A stretch of 8,716 bases of DNA, from positions 1-8,716 of the forward strand of contig DASPJR010000009.1 of the NCBI GenBank assembly GCA_035628505.1, in the 5' to 3' direction. The position numbers and the translations under genes were made by a program. The first letter of the stretch is position 1. Every line of letters starts with the position of its first letter. Positions 1-6,102 of this stretch are shown one piece after another. Origin of the DNA: DASPJR01 sp035628505 (GTDB lineage: Bacteria; Planctomycetota; SZUA-567; H5-PLA8). A model generated the notes under the pieces. The model ran no database searches and was not told where the DNA came from. It saw only the letters and a program-made list of their open reading frames with translations.

Positions 1-51
1 GAGTTAGAGGGAGGGGTTAGCCGCTCTTCAACCGGGCGCGTGCGAACAACA
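1..51. other. Unassigned left-edge sequence
   Basis: I see no gene, hairpin or repeat that I can identify in these bases before the palindromic repeat begins. One plus-strand frame is open from the edge to a TGA at about 97-99, so this could be the last codons of a gene entering from the left. It could equally be more repeat-derived DNA, and there is too little sequence to decide. Confidence 0.3.
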
Positions 52-115
52 GAACAGAATTTGTCATCTCTCAGTTCTCATTTTTCATTTCTCATTTGAA
101 GACCAACGGGGGTGG

Positions 116-134
116 CACGGCCCAACGGGCCGTG
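116..134. repeat. Perfect 8-bp hairpin, left arm of palindrome
   Basis: CACGGCCC and GGGCCGTG form a perfect 8-bp stem around the 3-base loop AAC. There is no T-tract on either side, so it is not a typical intrinsic terminator. It mirrors the hairpin at 236-254 about the centre of the larger palindrome. Confidence 0.8.
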
Positions 135-235
135 TCGCGCAACGACAAGAAGCCCCAGTTGAGACGCGCTCAGTCGATGCGTGCCGCCGAACAGAAAGAC
201 ACGTCGCAGCTGAAGCTTCTTGTTCGCTCCGCTCA

Positions 236-254
236 CCCAGCCCACTGGGCTGGG
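236..254. repeat. Perfect 8-bp hairpin, right arm of palindrome
   Basis: CCCAGCCC and GGGCTGGG form a perfect 8-bp stem around the 3-base loop ACT. It has the same stem and loop lengths as the hairpin at 116-134 but a different stem sequence. That suggests compensatory change that keeps the fold. Confidence 0.8.
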
Positions 255-344
255 CCACCCGCGCTGGGCGCTGTTCAATGACAAATGAGAACTGACAACT
301 GTGAAATGAAAAATTCTGTTCTCGTAATGCAATGCGTCCAGAGA

Positions 345-410
345 AGCCCACGCCTTCCCCTCACCCCGCGTTCGCTGCGCTCACGTCGGCCCTCTCCCTC
401 TGGAGAGGGG
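345..410. repeat. Hairpin-bearing intergenic repeat block
   Basis: A pyrimidine-rich lead (CCCCTCACCCC) is followed by TTCGCTGCGCTCACG and then a perfect hairpin. CCCTCTCC (390-397) pairs with GGAGAGGG (402-409) around the loop CTCT. The composition matches the short CCCTCTCC/GGAGAGGG-type dispersed repeats that I recall from many environmental bacterial genomes; that resemblance is from memory and unchecked. It lies about 200 bp beyond the stop of the minus-strand operon and has no T-tract, so a terminator role is doubtful. Confidence 0.55.
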
Positions 411-418
411 ACCGCGCC

Positions 419-482
419 CACTGCGAGTGTGTTCCCCCACAAGTGCGAGTGTGTGCCGCCACCAGTGAGTGTGCACGACACC
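419..482. repeat. 22-bp imperfect tandem repeat, three copies
   Basis: Two full 22-bp copies (419-440 and 441-462) share the core GTGTGTKCCSCCAC-like run after TGCGAGT. A third, shorter copy (463-482) has lost two bases and diverged at its end. The period is not a multiple of three and the unit lies in no credible gene, so it is a small minisatellite. Confidence 0.65.
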
Positions 483-521
483 ACCGTCGCGCTCCGCTAC
501 TCTGCTCTCAACCCGCAAAAA

Positions 522-557
522 TCTCTGCGTCCTCTGCGTTCTCTGCGCCTCTGCGTT
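522..557. repeat. CTCTGCG tandem repeat, about four 9-bp units
   Basis: The units TCTCTGCGT, CCTCTGCGT, TCTCTGCGC and CTCTGCGT follow each other directly. On the opposite strand this reads as repeated CGCAGAG words, giving Arg/Gln/Thr-rich translations that are often mis-annotated as small hypothetical proteins. I recall near-identical dispersed repeats from cyanobacteria and PVC-group bacteria. It is non-coding here. Confidence 0.7.
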
Positions 558-581
558 GAAGTCGTTAAAAAGTCGCCAATT

Positions 582-606
582 CGAAGCCGAAATCCGAAAT
601 CGAAAG
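582..606. repeat. Short CCGAAAT tandem repeat beside the gene stop
   Basis: Two exact CCGAAAT units (587-593 and 594-600) are flanked by degenerate CGAAG and CGAAAG copies. The run ends only four bases before the stop codon of the minus-strand gene at 611, so it lies at the very start of that transcript's 3' untranslated region. No hairpin plus T-tract terminator was found between here and the 345-410 block. Confidence 0.5.
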
Positions 607-610
607 AGGG

Positions 611-3283
611 TCAGCGCGCGGCCGGCAGGAAACGCAGCACCGGGCCGGTCAGGAAGGTCATCAGCTGCGGGTGGTTTCCGCGGCCAATGATGCCCTCTCC
701 GGGCGGCGCGGGGAGCAGCGTGCTCACTTCGATACGGATCTCTGCAGGCTTGCCTGCAACGGCCACCTGCGGGCGGCGAGTGTAACGGGCAATAGCCAGA
801 GCGTAATCTTTCGCGGTCACGGAGAGCCCGACCTTTTCCATGTCGATGAGCAGCTCGGCCTGCCAGCCCGTGGAGGTCTTGCGGGCGGCGCTTTTCTGAA
901 CGCCGTCCCACTTGGGATCGGATGAGCCCACGGCGCCGTTGCAATTGATGCGAACGGACAGCGTGGAGTTCGTCGCACGCTTGAACGTGATCGCCACGCA
1001 ATCGTCGCCAGCCATAGCGGGATTCTGCCAGCCCGTCACGTCGCGCTCGGTCAACTTTCCGCCAACGCTCTCCGCTGCCTGCGCGCAATCGAACGCCAGG
1101 TAGAGCGATTTGCCGCTCACAGCGGCCAGAACCACCGTCTGTTCGGCAGAACGCTGCAGGCGATGAACGCGGTGGAACTGCGTGGCGAGTGCAGATGAAA
1201 ATGCGGCGGGCTCGACAGTGCCGTCGATCTCCGGAACTGTCAGAAGTTCCGGCACCCAGAGCACCGCCTTTTCTGTGATTCGGCGCAACGTTTCCGACGC
1301 TGTGGTGTTTGCCGGGAGCAATTGCGACAGCGCATCGCGGTAAGCGGCGGGAGTCGCAGCATCCTTAAGCGCGACGTCGCGCACGCGCTGGACCTGCGCC
1401 GAAACGGAATCGACGGGCTCACGGTCGTAGAGTGAAAGATCTTTATTGACCTCGCGGTCGAGTGCGCCAGGCGGAACATTCACGAGCGCTGAATCAAGTG
1501 AGGGCGCGCCAACGAATGCTTCGAAATCGCTGAGCCAGCCCGGCAGCGACGAAGTCAGCTCGGCATTTCGTTCGCTCCGCGTGCGCGCTTCCAATGCCAG
1601 CGCAGCGTGGTAGCGGCGGCTGAGCGTGCGCGTCAGGTTGAATGTATTCTTAAAATAGAGCACGCGCTCGCGGGCCTTGTCGCTGTCGGCCTGCTGCTCG
1701 GCTTTTTCAAGCAGCGCCCAGGCGGCATCGCAGGCTTGCGGAGAAAAAACTTCGAGTTGTTTTGCGTCGAGGAACCAGCGGTAGTTGCTGCGGGGGCTGG
1801 CGAGCGCCTGCGAACACCAGGTTTCCTCAAGCTGATGGAAATACGCGCGCATGGAAGGCGCAGCGGCGCCGAAGAGATCGCGGCAATACTGGTCCATGAG
1901 CGCGGCCGGATCCTGGCTGCTGTTCCAGAGCAGGCGCGAGAGCAGCCAGTATTTGGGGCCATCGAGTCCCCAGTTGGGATAGGATTCGGCGTAGAATCCA
2001 TCGACGCCCACGCCGTAGCGTTCGGCAATATTTTTGAGCAGGTAGCGGTTGTAAAGCCGCGGAACGACGAAGCCGCCGCCATACACATATTCATAAATGC
2101 CCATGCGGTGCGTGAGGCTTTTCCAGGCGTCCACGGTCTCGCGGAATTCTTTGACCTGATCGGCGTCGAAAAGCTGCGCGCTGTCGCGCGTGAGATACGG
2201 AACGATCGTCGGATGAATTTTGATGCTACCGGCGGGCAGCACGCTGAGGCCCGCATACGCCAGGCAACCCAGGCGCTTGCCGGGATAGACGGATTCGACG
2301 CGTGCGGCGATGCGATTGTAGAAATCGAAAAACGCGTACGCCTGGCGCTGCTCGCGCGCGGCGAGCGTCGCCGGGGCGAGTGCCAGGCAGCGTGCGCATT
2401 CGCAGAATACGTTAGAATCGTTCATGCCGATGCTGAACGTGCCCGATTGCGGCTTTTCTTTGAAGTGGCCGATCGCAGCGTCTGCGATGATGTTCACGAC
2501 ATCCTCGTTGCTGGCGCACGGCTGAAACTGCTGCCCCTCCCCTTTCGTCTTCGGCACGCGGCGCTTGCCATTGACCAGCGGAAAATACTCGGGGTGCTCG
2601 GCGCCGAATTTTTCCGGGGGCAGAAGCTGCTCGAACGCGTGATGAAAACTGTCGCGGTAGCGCAAGCGAAACGCGTGAAGCGGCATGAAGCGGAACCAGC
2701 GCATGCGGTAGCTGGGTTCCTCGACGACGTTGAGATCGGCCGGTACTACGATGCGCTCAGCTTGTGGAATGACATCAAAAAGCGCGGCCGTACCTTTCTC
2801 CGGTTTCCAGAATTCGGCTTCCTGCCCGTACCAGCGGCAGCCGGCAAAGCGTTCGAGCAGATCGTGAGCGGCCCAGTTATCGCCCCACCAGAATTTTCCG
2901 GCGAGATAAACGTCGTTCCCCGCCGCGCGAAGAATGAAGCCGTCGTCGTCGATTTTTTCGAGCTCGGCGCCGAGTACGCGATCGACTTCGGGCTGCCGGC
3001 CGGTCCAGATGCGCACATCGAACGCCTCGCGGCGGGATTTCTCCAGCGCCGCGAAGGCATCAGCGCTGAAGAGCTCCGGCTTGGCGCCGGTGACCAGCGG
3101 AATGTAGCGCTCGAGAATGGCGTGCGCGCCCCAGTCGTACCACGCCGACTGTTTCCACCCGGCCGCGCGGATGATCGCGGTGCGCCGGCCTTTTTCCGCG
3201 ATAACCAGTTCGCCGGCGCAGGCGCTTTCGCTGAGCAGCACAAGCGTCAGCACGGCAGAAAAAACTCGGCGCGACGAAGCCAT
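611..3283 (-). CDS. Secreted DUF4838-family protein with CBM9-like C-terminus
   Basis: This 890-residue exported protein is a likely carbohydrate-active protein of unproven substrate. Residues 1-23 are a Sec signal peptide (RR near the start, hydrophobic VLTLVLL, cleavage after ACA). The residue at -3 of the nearby Cys is Glu, so there is no lipobox. Residues about 25-175 form an alpha/beta domain like the N-termini of GH67/GH20-type enzymes. The central region, about 190-480, carries the DUF4838 signature: FHHAF near 213, LPPEKF, HPEYF near 230, NGKR, QPC (Cys256), MND (Asp289) and CECARC (Cys294, 296, 299). FYAESYPNW (Glu433) precedes LDGPKYW. Residues about 680-870 look like a divergent CBM9/DOMON beta domain (IDGTV, GDDCVAITF, KWDGVQ). 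The ATG at 3281-3283 is chosen because AGGAG precedes it by 7 bases. It follows its paralogue by 14 bp. Catalytic activity is inference; the family assignment is confident. Confidence 0.9.
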   Translation of the reverse strand: MASSRRVFSAVLTLVLLSESACAGELVIAEKGRRTAIIRAAGWKQSAWYDWGAHAILERYIPLVTGAKPELFSADAFAALEKSRREAFDVRIWTGRQPEVDRVLGAELEKIDDDGFILRAAGNDVYLAGKFWWGDNWAAHDLLERFAGCRWYGQEAEFWKPEKGTAALFDVIPQAERIVVPADLNVVEEPSYRMRWFRFMPLHAFRLRYRDSFHHAFEQLLPPEKFGAEHPEYFPLVNGKRRVPKTKGEGQQFQPCASNEDVVNIIADAAIGHFKEKPQSGTFSIGMNDSNVFCECARCLALAPATLAAREQRQAYAFFDFYNRIAARVESVYPGKRLGCLAYAGLSVLPAGSIKIHPTIVPYLTRDSAQLFDADQVKEFRETVDAWKSLTHRMGIYEYVYGGGFVVPRLYNRYLLKNIAERYGVGVDGFYAESYPNWGLDGPKYWLLSRLLWNSSQDPAALMDQYCRDLFGAAAPSMRAYFHQLEETWCSQALASPRSNYRWFLDAKQLEVFSPQACDAAWALLEKAEQQADSDKARERVLYFKNTFNLTRTLSRRYHAALALEARTRSERNAELTSSLPGWLSDFEAFVGAPSLDSALVNVPPGALDREVNKDLSLYDREPVDSVSAQVQRVRDVALKDAATPAAYRDALSQLLPANTTASETLRRITEKAVLWVPELLTVPEIDGTVEPAAFSSALATQFHRVHRLQRSAEQTVVLAAVSGKSLYLAFDCAQAAESVGGKLTERDVTGWQNPAMAGDDCVAITFKRATNSTLSVRINCNGAVGSSDPKWDGVQKSAARKTSTGWQAELLIDMEKVGLSVTAKDYALAIARYTRRPQVAVAGKPAEIRIEVSTLLPAPPGEGIIGRGNHPQLMTFLTGPVLRFLPAAR

Positions 3284-3290
3284 CCGGCGA

Positions 3291-3295
3291 CTCCT
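3291..3295 (-). promoter_or_regulatory. Ribosome binding site of the downstream DUF4838 gene
   Basis: On the minus strand, AGGAG lies 7 bases before the ATG at 3283. It sits in the 14-bp gap and 3 bases from the stop codon (3298-3300) of the preceding gene. This fixes the start and fits translational coupling within one mRNA. Confidence 0.8.
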
Positions 3296-3297
3296 GC

Positions 3298-5925
3298 TCA
3301 GTCAAAAAATCCAACGCCGCGCGATTCGGGCACGCGGCCAGTATGGAACAGCGGGTGCCAGCCGATGATCACATCCGGCTGCGGGCCCGGCCGCGTCACG
3401 ACATTGCGCGCGAGCGTGAACGTCAGCGTCTTGTCGCTCGTAAAATCATATCTCGCCGTTTTCAGCGGCAGCGCAACTTCCAGCACGAAAACGCCGCTCG
3501 CTTCATCGCGCCTGGCGGCCGCGCTCACGCCCTCGCGCTGGTCGGCAGCGAGCTCAAAACCGCGGAACGCGCCGAGCGCCGTAACGATGTACTGCGCGAA
3601 CTTCTTCTCGCCGGCGGCGCCCCACGGCGCGAGGTGGAATTCGACGCCGCTCTCCAGCCAGATGCGCGAACCGGCTCCGATCTCCGGCGGCGTTACGGCG
3701 TGAATCGGCCCGCGCTGGCGGCAGGTCACGGCGAAGAAAATCCGGTCTCCGCTGCGCAGCACTTTCGCTTCCGTCTGATGCACCGACGGCAGCAGTGTGT
3801 TGCGCTCGGCAAAATCGTTCAGCGGCGCCGCGGTTTCCCACGCTTTGTCGGAGAGATCTCCGTCGACAGCCGGAGCTTCGTTGATGCGCGGGATCGCAAT
3901 GACTTTGGCCAGCCCGCTCTCGAATTCCGCCACACGCGTGCTGACCGCATCGGCGGGCGTGTGTTCGCGCAAGATCTGCAGCGAGCGCTCGATCACGGCC
4001 TTCGCGCGCTTTGCAGCGGGCAATGCGGGCTCGGCCGAGGTCATCGCCTGCCGGCGAACGCTCTGGATGATCTTCGCTTTGCCGCGCGTGTGGTTGTCGA
4101 TCCAGCTCGAGAGCCCGCCCAGGCCGATCTCGACGGTGTTGTGATCCGGCGCGAGCGTGCGCTGTGTCAGGTAATAGTCAATCGCCTCGGCCAGCTTGTC
4201 CTGCTTGAGCGTGAGATAATAGTTGAGCAGATTCGTGTTCAGCCCGTCGCCTGAGAAACTTTTTTCGTGCAGCAGAACCGGGTGCGCGGCCTCGGCAAAG
4301 AGCTCATGCGCGCGGAAGTAGCGCTGTATTTTGCGGAGCCGCTCCTGGACCGGTTCGTTTCCGGCCGCCTGCTTTGCGGCCTTCTCGAGCAGCGATCGCT
4401 CGAAGGCGAGATCTTCCGGCGAGTACAGCGCCGGCTCGCGCCGCGGCAGATCGCCGAGCTCAATAAAGTGCGGCGCATAAACCTGCTTGTCGGCGAAGTG
4501 CCGGAAAAGCGTGTAGAGCGTCGCGCTGGCCGGGCCGAACATATCATCGCAGTACGTCTTCCAGAGCTGGTCCACATCCTGATAGGGATCTTCGAGCAGC
4601 TGCGTCAGAACCCAGTAGCGCGCGCCGTCAAGGTACCACGCGGCCCCTGGCGCCCACTCGATGTACGCCCCCAGCATGCCGTTCTGCGCGCCCCACTGCA
4701 GAAATGCGGCGTACTGCCGGGTGTACTCGCGCGGCGCGACGCCCGAGAAACACCAGTCGTGAATGAACCACTTGGCGCCGAGGTCGCTGTATTGCTTAAT
4801 GCGATTGCGCTCGAATTCGGCAAACGCGGGCTCGACCCAGCGATAGCTCTTCGTGACAACCTTCACGGCAATGTTCGGCTCGATGCGCATGCCCACCGGC
4901 GGCGTGCGCGCATTAACGTAAGCCAGCGTCGTCAGCGTCAGGTTGGGAAACTCCTTCTGGCACTGCCGCGCGACCGTATTCAGATATGCATACAGGAGAT
5001 GGCTGTATTGTCCGCCGTGCTTTTCAGATGAGGCCTTGCAGGGCTCGCATTCGCAATGAAATTGCGTGTCCATCGTCGCGAGCGAGATGTAACTCAACGC
5101 GGGATTTTTCTTCATGCGCGCGCGGATTTCGTCCAGCGTGATCTCCGGCAGCACCGGCGCCGAGAGGCACGGATTCCACGCGTCGCCCTGCGGCCGCACG
5201 CGCTTGCCGTTGCGCAGCTCATAGATTTCAGGATGCGTGTCCCAGAAGCGTTCAGGCGGAAAAAATCCCGCGAAGGAGTGAAACGCGGTGATGCTCATGC
5301 GATTCGAACTTGGATTCATGCGCCGCCAGATTTTTTCACGGTCCGACGGCACCGTCAGCCAACTCGTAGCAAACGTTCCTGCCCTGAAAAAATCCAGCTC
5401 GCCGATGGTTATGCATTTCGCAGCGGGGCGGCTGACCCACAGTTCATCGGGCGCGTAAAAGCGAATTCCGGCGCAGCGGTTGAGAAAAAGGCTGATCGCG
5501 GCAAACGGCCCCGTCCACGGCGCATCCAGCGGCGAACCAGCGATGACAACGACATTATCCTGCCGCCGCAGCAGCACCGAACACGTTCGGGCGCTCAGCC
5601 GGGAGCGGTCTTCGGCACTCAGATAAGTCGTCGCTCCGAGAGCCAGGACGGCTTTACCTTCCGGGATCACCGCCTTGGGCGAAGAGACGATCAGCGGAAA
5701 ATGCGGGCTCTTGTCGCGTGGCGCCGTGCCGGAATCCGGATCGTACGGCCGGGCCTGCTCGTCACCGACATAGTACTTGATGAGGAAGTACTGCAGGTTT
5801 TTGCCAGCATAGGTCGTGGCGTCCAGCAGCACGGTGTTTTCCGGTGTGAGGACCAGCGGGTCGGCCGCACGGACGCTGAGGGACAGGCAGATCAGCAACG
5901 CAGGCAGCAAGTGTTTAGTGTGCAT
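3298..5925 (-). CDS. Secreted DUF4838-family protein with CBM9-like domain
   Basis: This 875-residue exported protein is the first gene of the two-gene operon. Residues 1-20 are a clean Sec signal peptide (hydrophobic LLPALLICLSL, cleavage after VRA). Residues about 22-180 form the N-terminal alpha/beta domain (a LQYFLIKYY helix, then VLALGAT). The DUF4838 core, about 180-480, shows FHSF near 215, FFPPERF, HPEIYEL (His231), NGKR, NPC (Cys253), MD (Asp286) and CECEPC (Cys291, 293, 296). GAYIEWAPG (Glu423) comes before LDGARYW. A helical linker of about 500-670 leads to a CBM9-type domain, about 678-875, opening with the typical APAVDGDLSDKAWETA. That domain usually binds sugars, or is an uncharacterised relative of such binders. 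Its paralogue downstream keeps all of these landmarks in the same order, so an old tandem duplication is likely. DUF4838 has no agreed reaction; an enzyme acting on uronic-acid or amino-sugar-containing glycans is a guess from the N-terminal domain. Confidence 0.92.
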   Translation of the reverse strand: MHTKHLLPALLICLSLSVRAADPLVLTPENTVLLDATTYAGKNLQYFLIKYYVGDEQARPYDPDSGTAPRDKSPHFPLIVSSPKAVIPEGKAVLALGATTYLSAEDRSRLSARTCSVLLRRQDNVVVIAGSPLDAPWTGPFAAISLFLNRCAGIRFYAPDELWVSRPAAKCITIGELDFFRAGTFATSWLTVPSDREKIWRRMNPSSNRMSITAFHSFAGFFPPERFWDTHPEIYELRNGKRVRPQGDAWNPCLSAPVLPEITLDEIRARMKKNPALSYISLATMDTQFHCECEPCKASSEKHGGQYSHLLYAYLNTVARQCQKEFPNLTLTTLAYVNARTPPVGMRIEPNIAVKVVTKSYRWVEPAFAEFERNRIKQYSDLGAKWFIHDWCFSGVAPREYTRQYAAFLQWGAQNGMLGAYIEWAPGAAWYLDGARYWVLTQLLEDPYQDVDQLWKTYCDDMFGPASATLYTLFRHFADKQVYAPHFIELGDLPRREPALYSPEDLAFERSLLEKAAKQAAGNEPVQERLRKIQRYFRAHELFAEAAHPVLLHEKSFSGDGLNTNLLNYYLTLKQDKLAEAIDYYLTQRTLAPDHNTVEIGLGGLSSWIDNHTRGKAKIIQSVRRQAMTSAEPALPAAKRAKAVIERSLQILREHTPADAVSTRVAEFESGLAKVIAIPRINEAPAVDGDLSDKAWETAAPLNDFAERNTLLPSVHQTEAKVLRSGDRIFFAVTCRQRGPIHAVTPPEIGAGSRIWLESGVEFHLAPWGAAGEKKFAQYIVTALGAFRGFELAADQREGVSAAARRDEASGVFVLEVALPLKTARYDFTSDKTLTFTLARNVVTRPGPQPDVIIGWHPLFHTGRVPESRGVGFFD

Positions 5926-5934
5926 GATCGAAAG

Positions 5935-5939
5935 ACCTC
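5935..5939 (-). promoter_or_regulatory. Ribosome binding site of the first operon gene
   Basis: On the minus strand, GAGGT lies 9 bases before the ATG at 5923-5925. That ATG opens directly into a Met-His-Thr-Lys plus hydrophobic signal peptide, so site and start support each other. Confidence 0.65.
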
Positions 5940-5946
5940 ATCTGCA

Positions 5947-5969
5947 GTGTTCGTTGATCTTACTAACAC
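5947..5969. promoter_or_regulatory. Imperfect 23-bp dyad, candidate operator
   Basis: GTGTTCGT (5947-5954) and ACTAACAC (5962-5969) are inverted copies with seven of eight positions paired around a 7-base centre. The site is 21-43 bp upstream of the operon start codon, inside the leader or near the transcription start. A dimeric repressor or activator site is plausible there. It is too weak to be a terminator. No regulator gene is in the window, so the binding family cannot be named. Confidence 0.4.
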
Positions 5970-5984
5970 CGCACCTGTGATTCT

Positions 5985-6019
5985 GGTCTCAAAAATATTA
6001 TTATTACATCAAGAATATT
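5985..6019 (-). promoter_or_regulatory. AT-rich putative promoter of the DUF4838 operon
   Basis: This is an almost purely A/T stretch in otherwise GC-rich DNA, 60-95 bp before the operon start and just after the terminator of the preceding gene. Read on the minus strand it contains TTGATG, TAATAATAATAT and TATTTTTG. No pair of -35 and -10 boxes with normal spacing stands out, so the position is supported mainly by composition and context. Confidence 0.4.
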
Positions 6020-6034
6020 TGCAGGTCGCCTGCA
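6020..6034. promoter_or_regulatory. Perfect 15-bp dyad, candidate operator
   Basis: TGCAGG and CCTGCA are exact inverted copies around the 3-base centre TCG. The site abuts the AT-rich putative promoter on its upstream side (minus-strand reading). An activator-type position is therefore possible. A chance palindrome of this length cannot be ruled out. Confidence 0.35.
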
Positions 6035-6042
6035 TGGTTGAG

Positions 6043-6076
6043 AAAAAAAGAACCCCCGGCTCGCGGGGGTTCTTTT
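6043..6076 (-). terminator. Strong intrinsic terminator, probably bidirectional
   Basis: AAAAGAACCCCC (6046-6057) and GGGGGTTCTTTT (6065-6076) pair perfectly over 12 bp. A further G-C pair closes a 5-base loop. Read on the minus strand the stem ends in a run of seven T. It lies 26 bp past the stop of the large repeat protein, which it serves. It isolates the DUF4838 operon from that gene. The plus-strand reading also has a T-tract. Confidence 0.92.
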
Positions 6077-6102
6077 ACTTCTTCAGTGTCTACAAGTGAG
6101 TC

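Larger units (their letters stand above)
52..321. repeat. ~270-bp imperfect palindromic repeat element
   Basis: The two ends are inverted copies. GAACAGAATTT at 52-62 is matched by its reverse complement at 311-321. Behind each end lies a pyrimidine-rich stretch of TCATTT/CTCATTT words (about 63-98 on the left, the complement at about 276-310). Further in, each arm carries a perfect hairpin (116-134 and 236-254) and then CAAGAAGC at 146-153, matched by GCTTCTTG at 215-222. All these pairs share a centre near 184-187, so the unit is one nested palindrome and not several unrelated inverted repeats. Short frames through it give low-complexity peptides without family features, so I do not call a gene. 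The form resembles a REP/MITE-type non-coding element. No target-site duplication is visible, so mobility is unproven. Confidence 0.75.

Noticed and set aside
390..409. Hairpin considered as terminator of the DUF4838 operon
   Set aside because: The stem is perfect but has no T-tract in either direction and lies about 200 bp past the stop codon. It fits better as part of a dispersed repeat.
419..557. Tandem repeats considered as a CRISPR array
   Set aside because: The 22-bp and 9-bp units are directly adjacent with no unique spacers of constant length, and no cas gene is present.
285..785. Possible plus-strand gene of 166 codons in the repeat-rich left region
   Set aside because: It reads straight through the hairpin block, the minisatellite and the CTCTGCG array into the antisense of the DUF4838 gene. 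Its Ser/Arg/Pro-rich peptide is what such repeats give in any frame.
381..1088. Minus-strand open frame of 235 codons
   Set aside because: It overlaps the C-terminus of the DUF4838 gene in another frame and then runs through the repeat cluster. There is no ribosome site or domain.
1607..3703. Plus-strand open frame of 698 codons crossing both DUF4838 genes
   Set aside because: It lies antisense to two well-supported genes and spans their junction. Its translation is Arg/Ala/Glu-rich without a signal peptide, domain or motif. Long antisense frames are common opposite GC-rich genes with biased third codon positions.
5056..6099. Plus-strand open frame of 347 codons over the start of the first DUF4838 gene and the control region
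   Set aside because: It is antisense to the signal peptide and N-terminal domain, runs through the promoter area and the terminator hairpin, and has an Arg-rich composition with no recognisable family.
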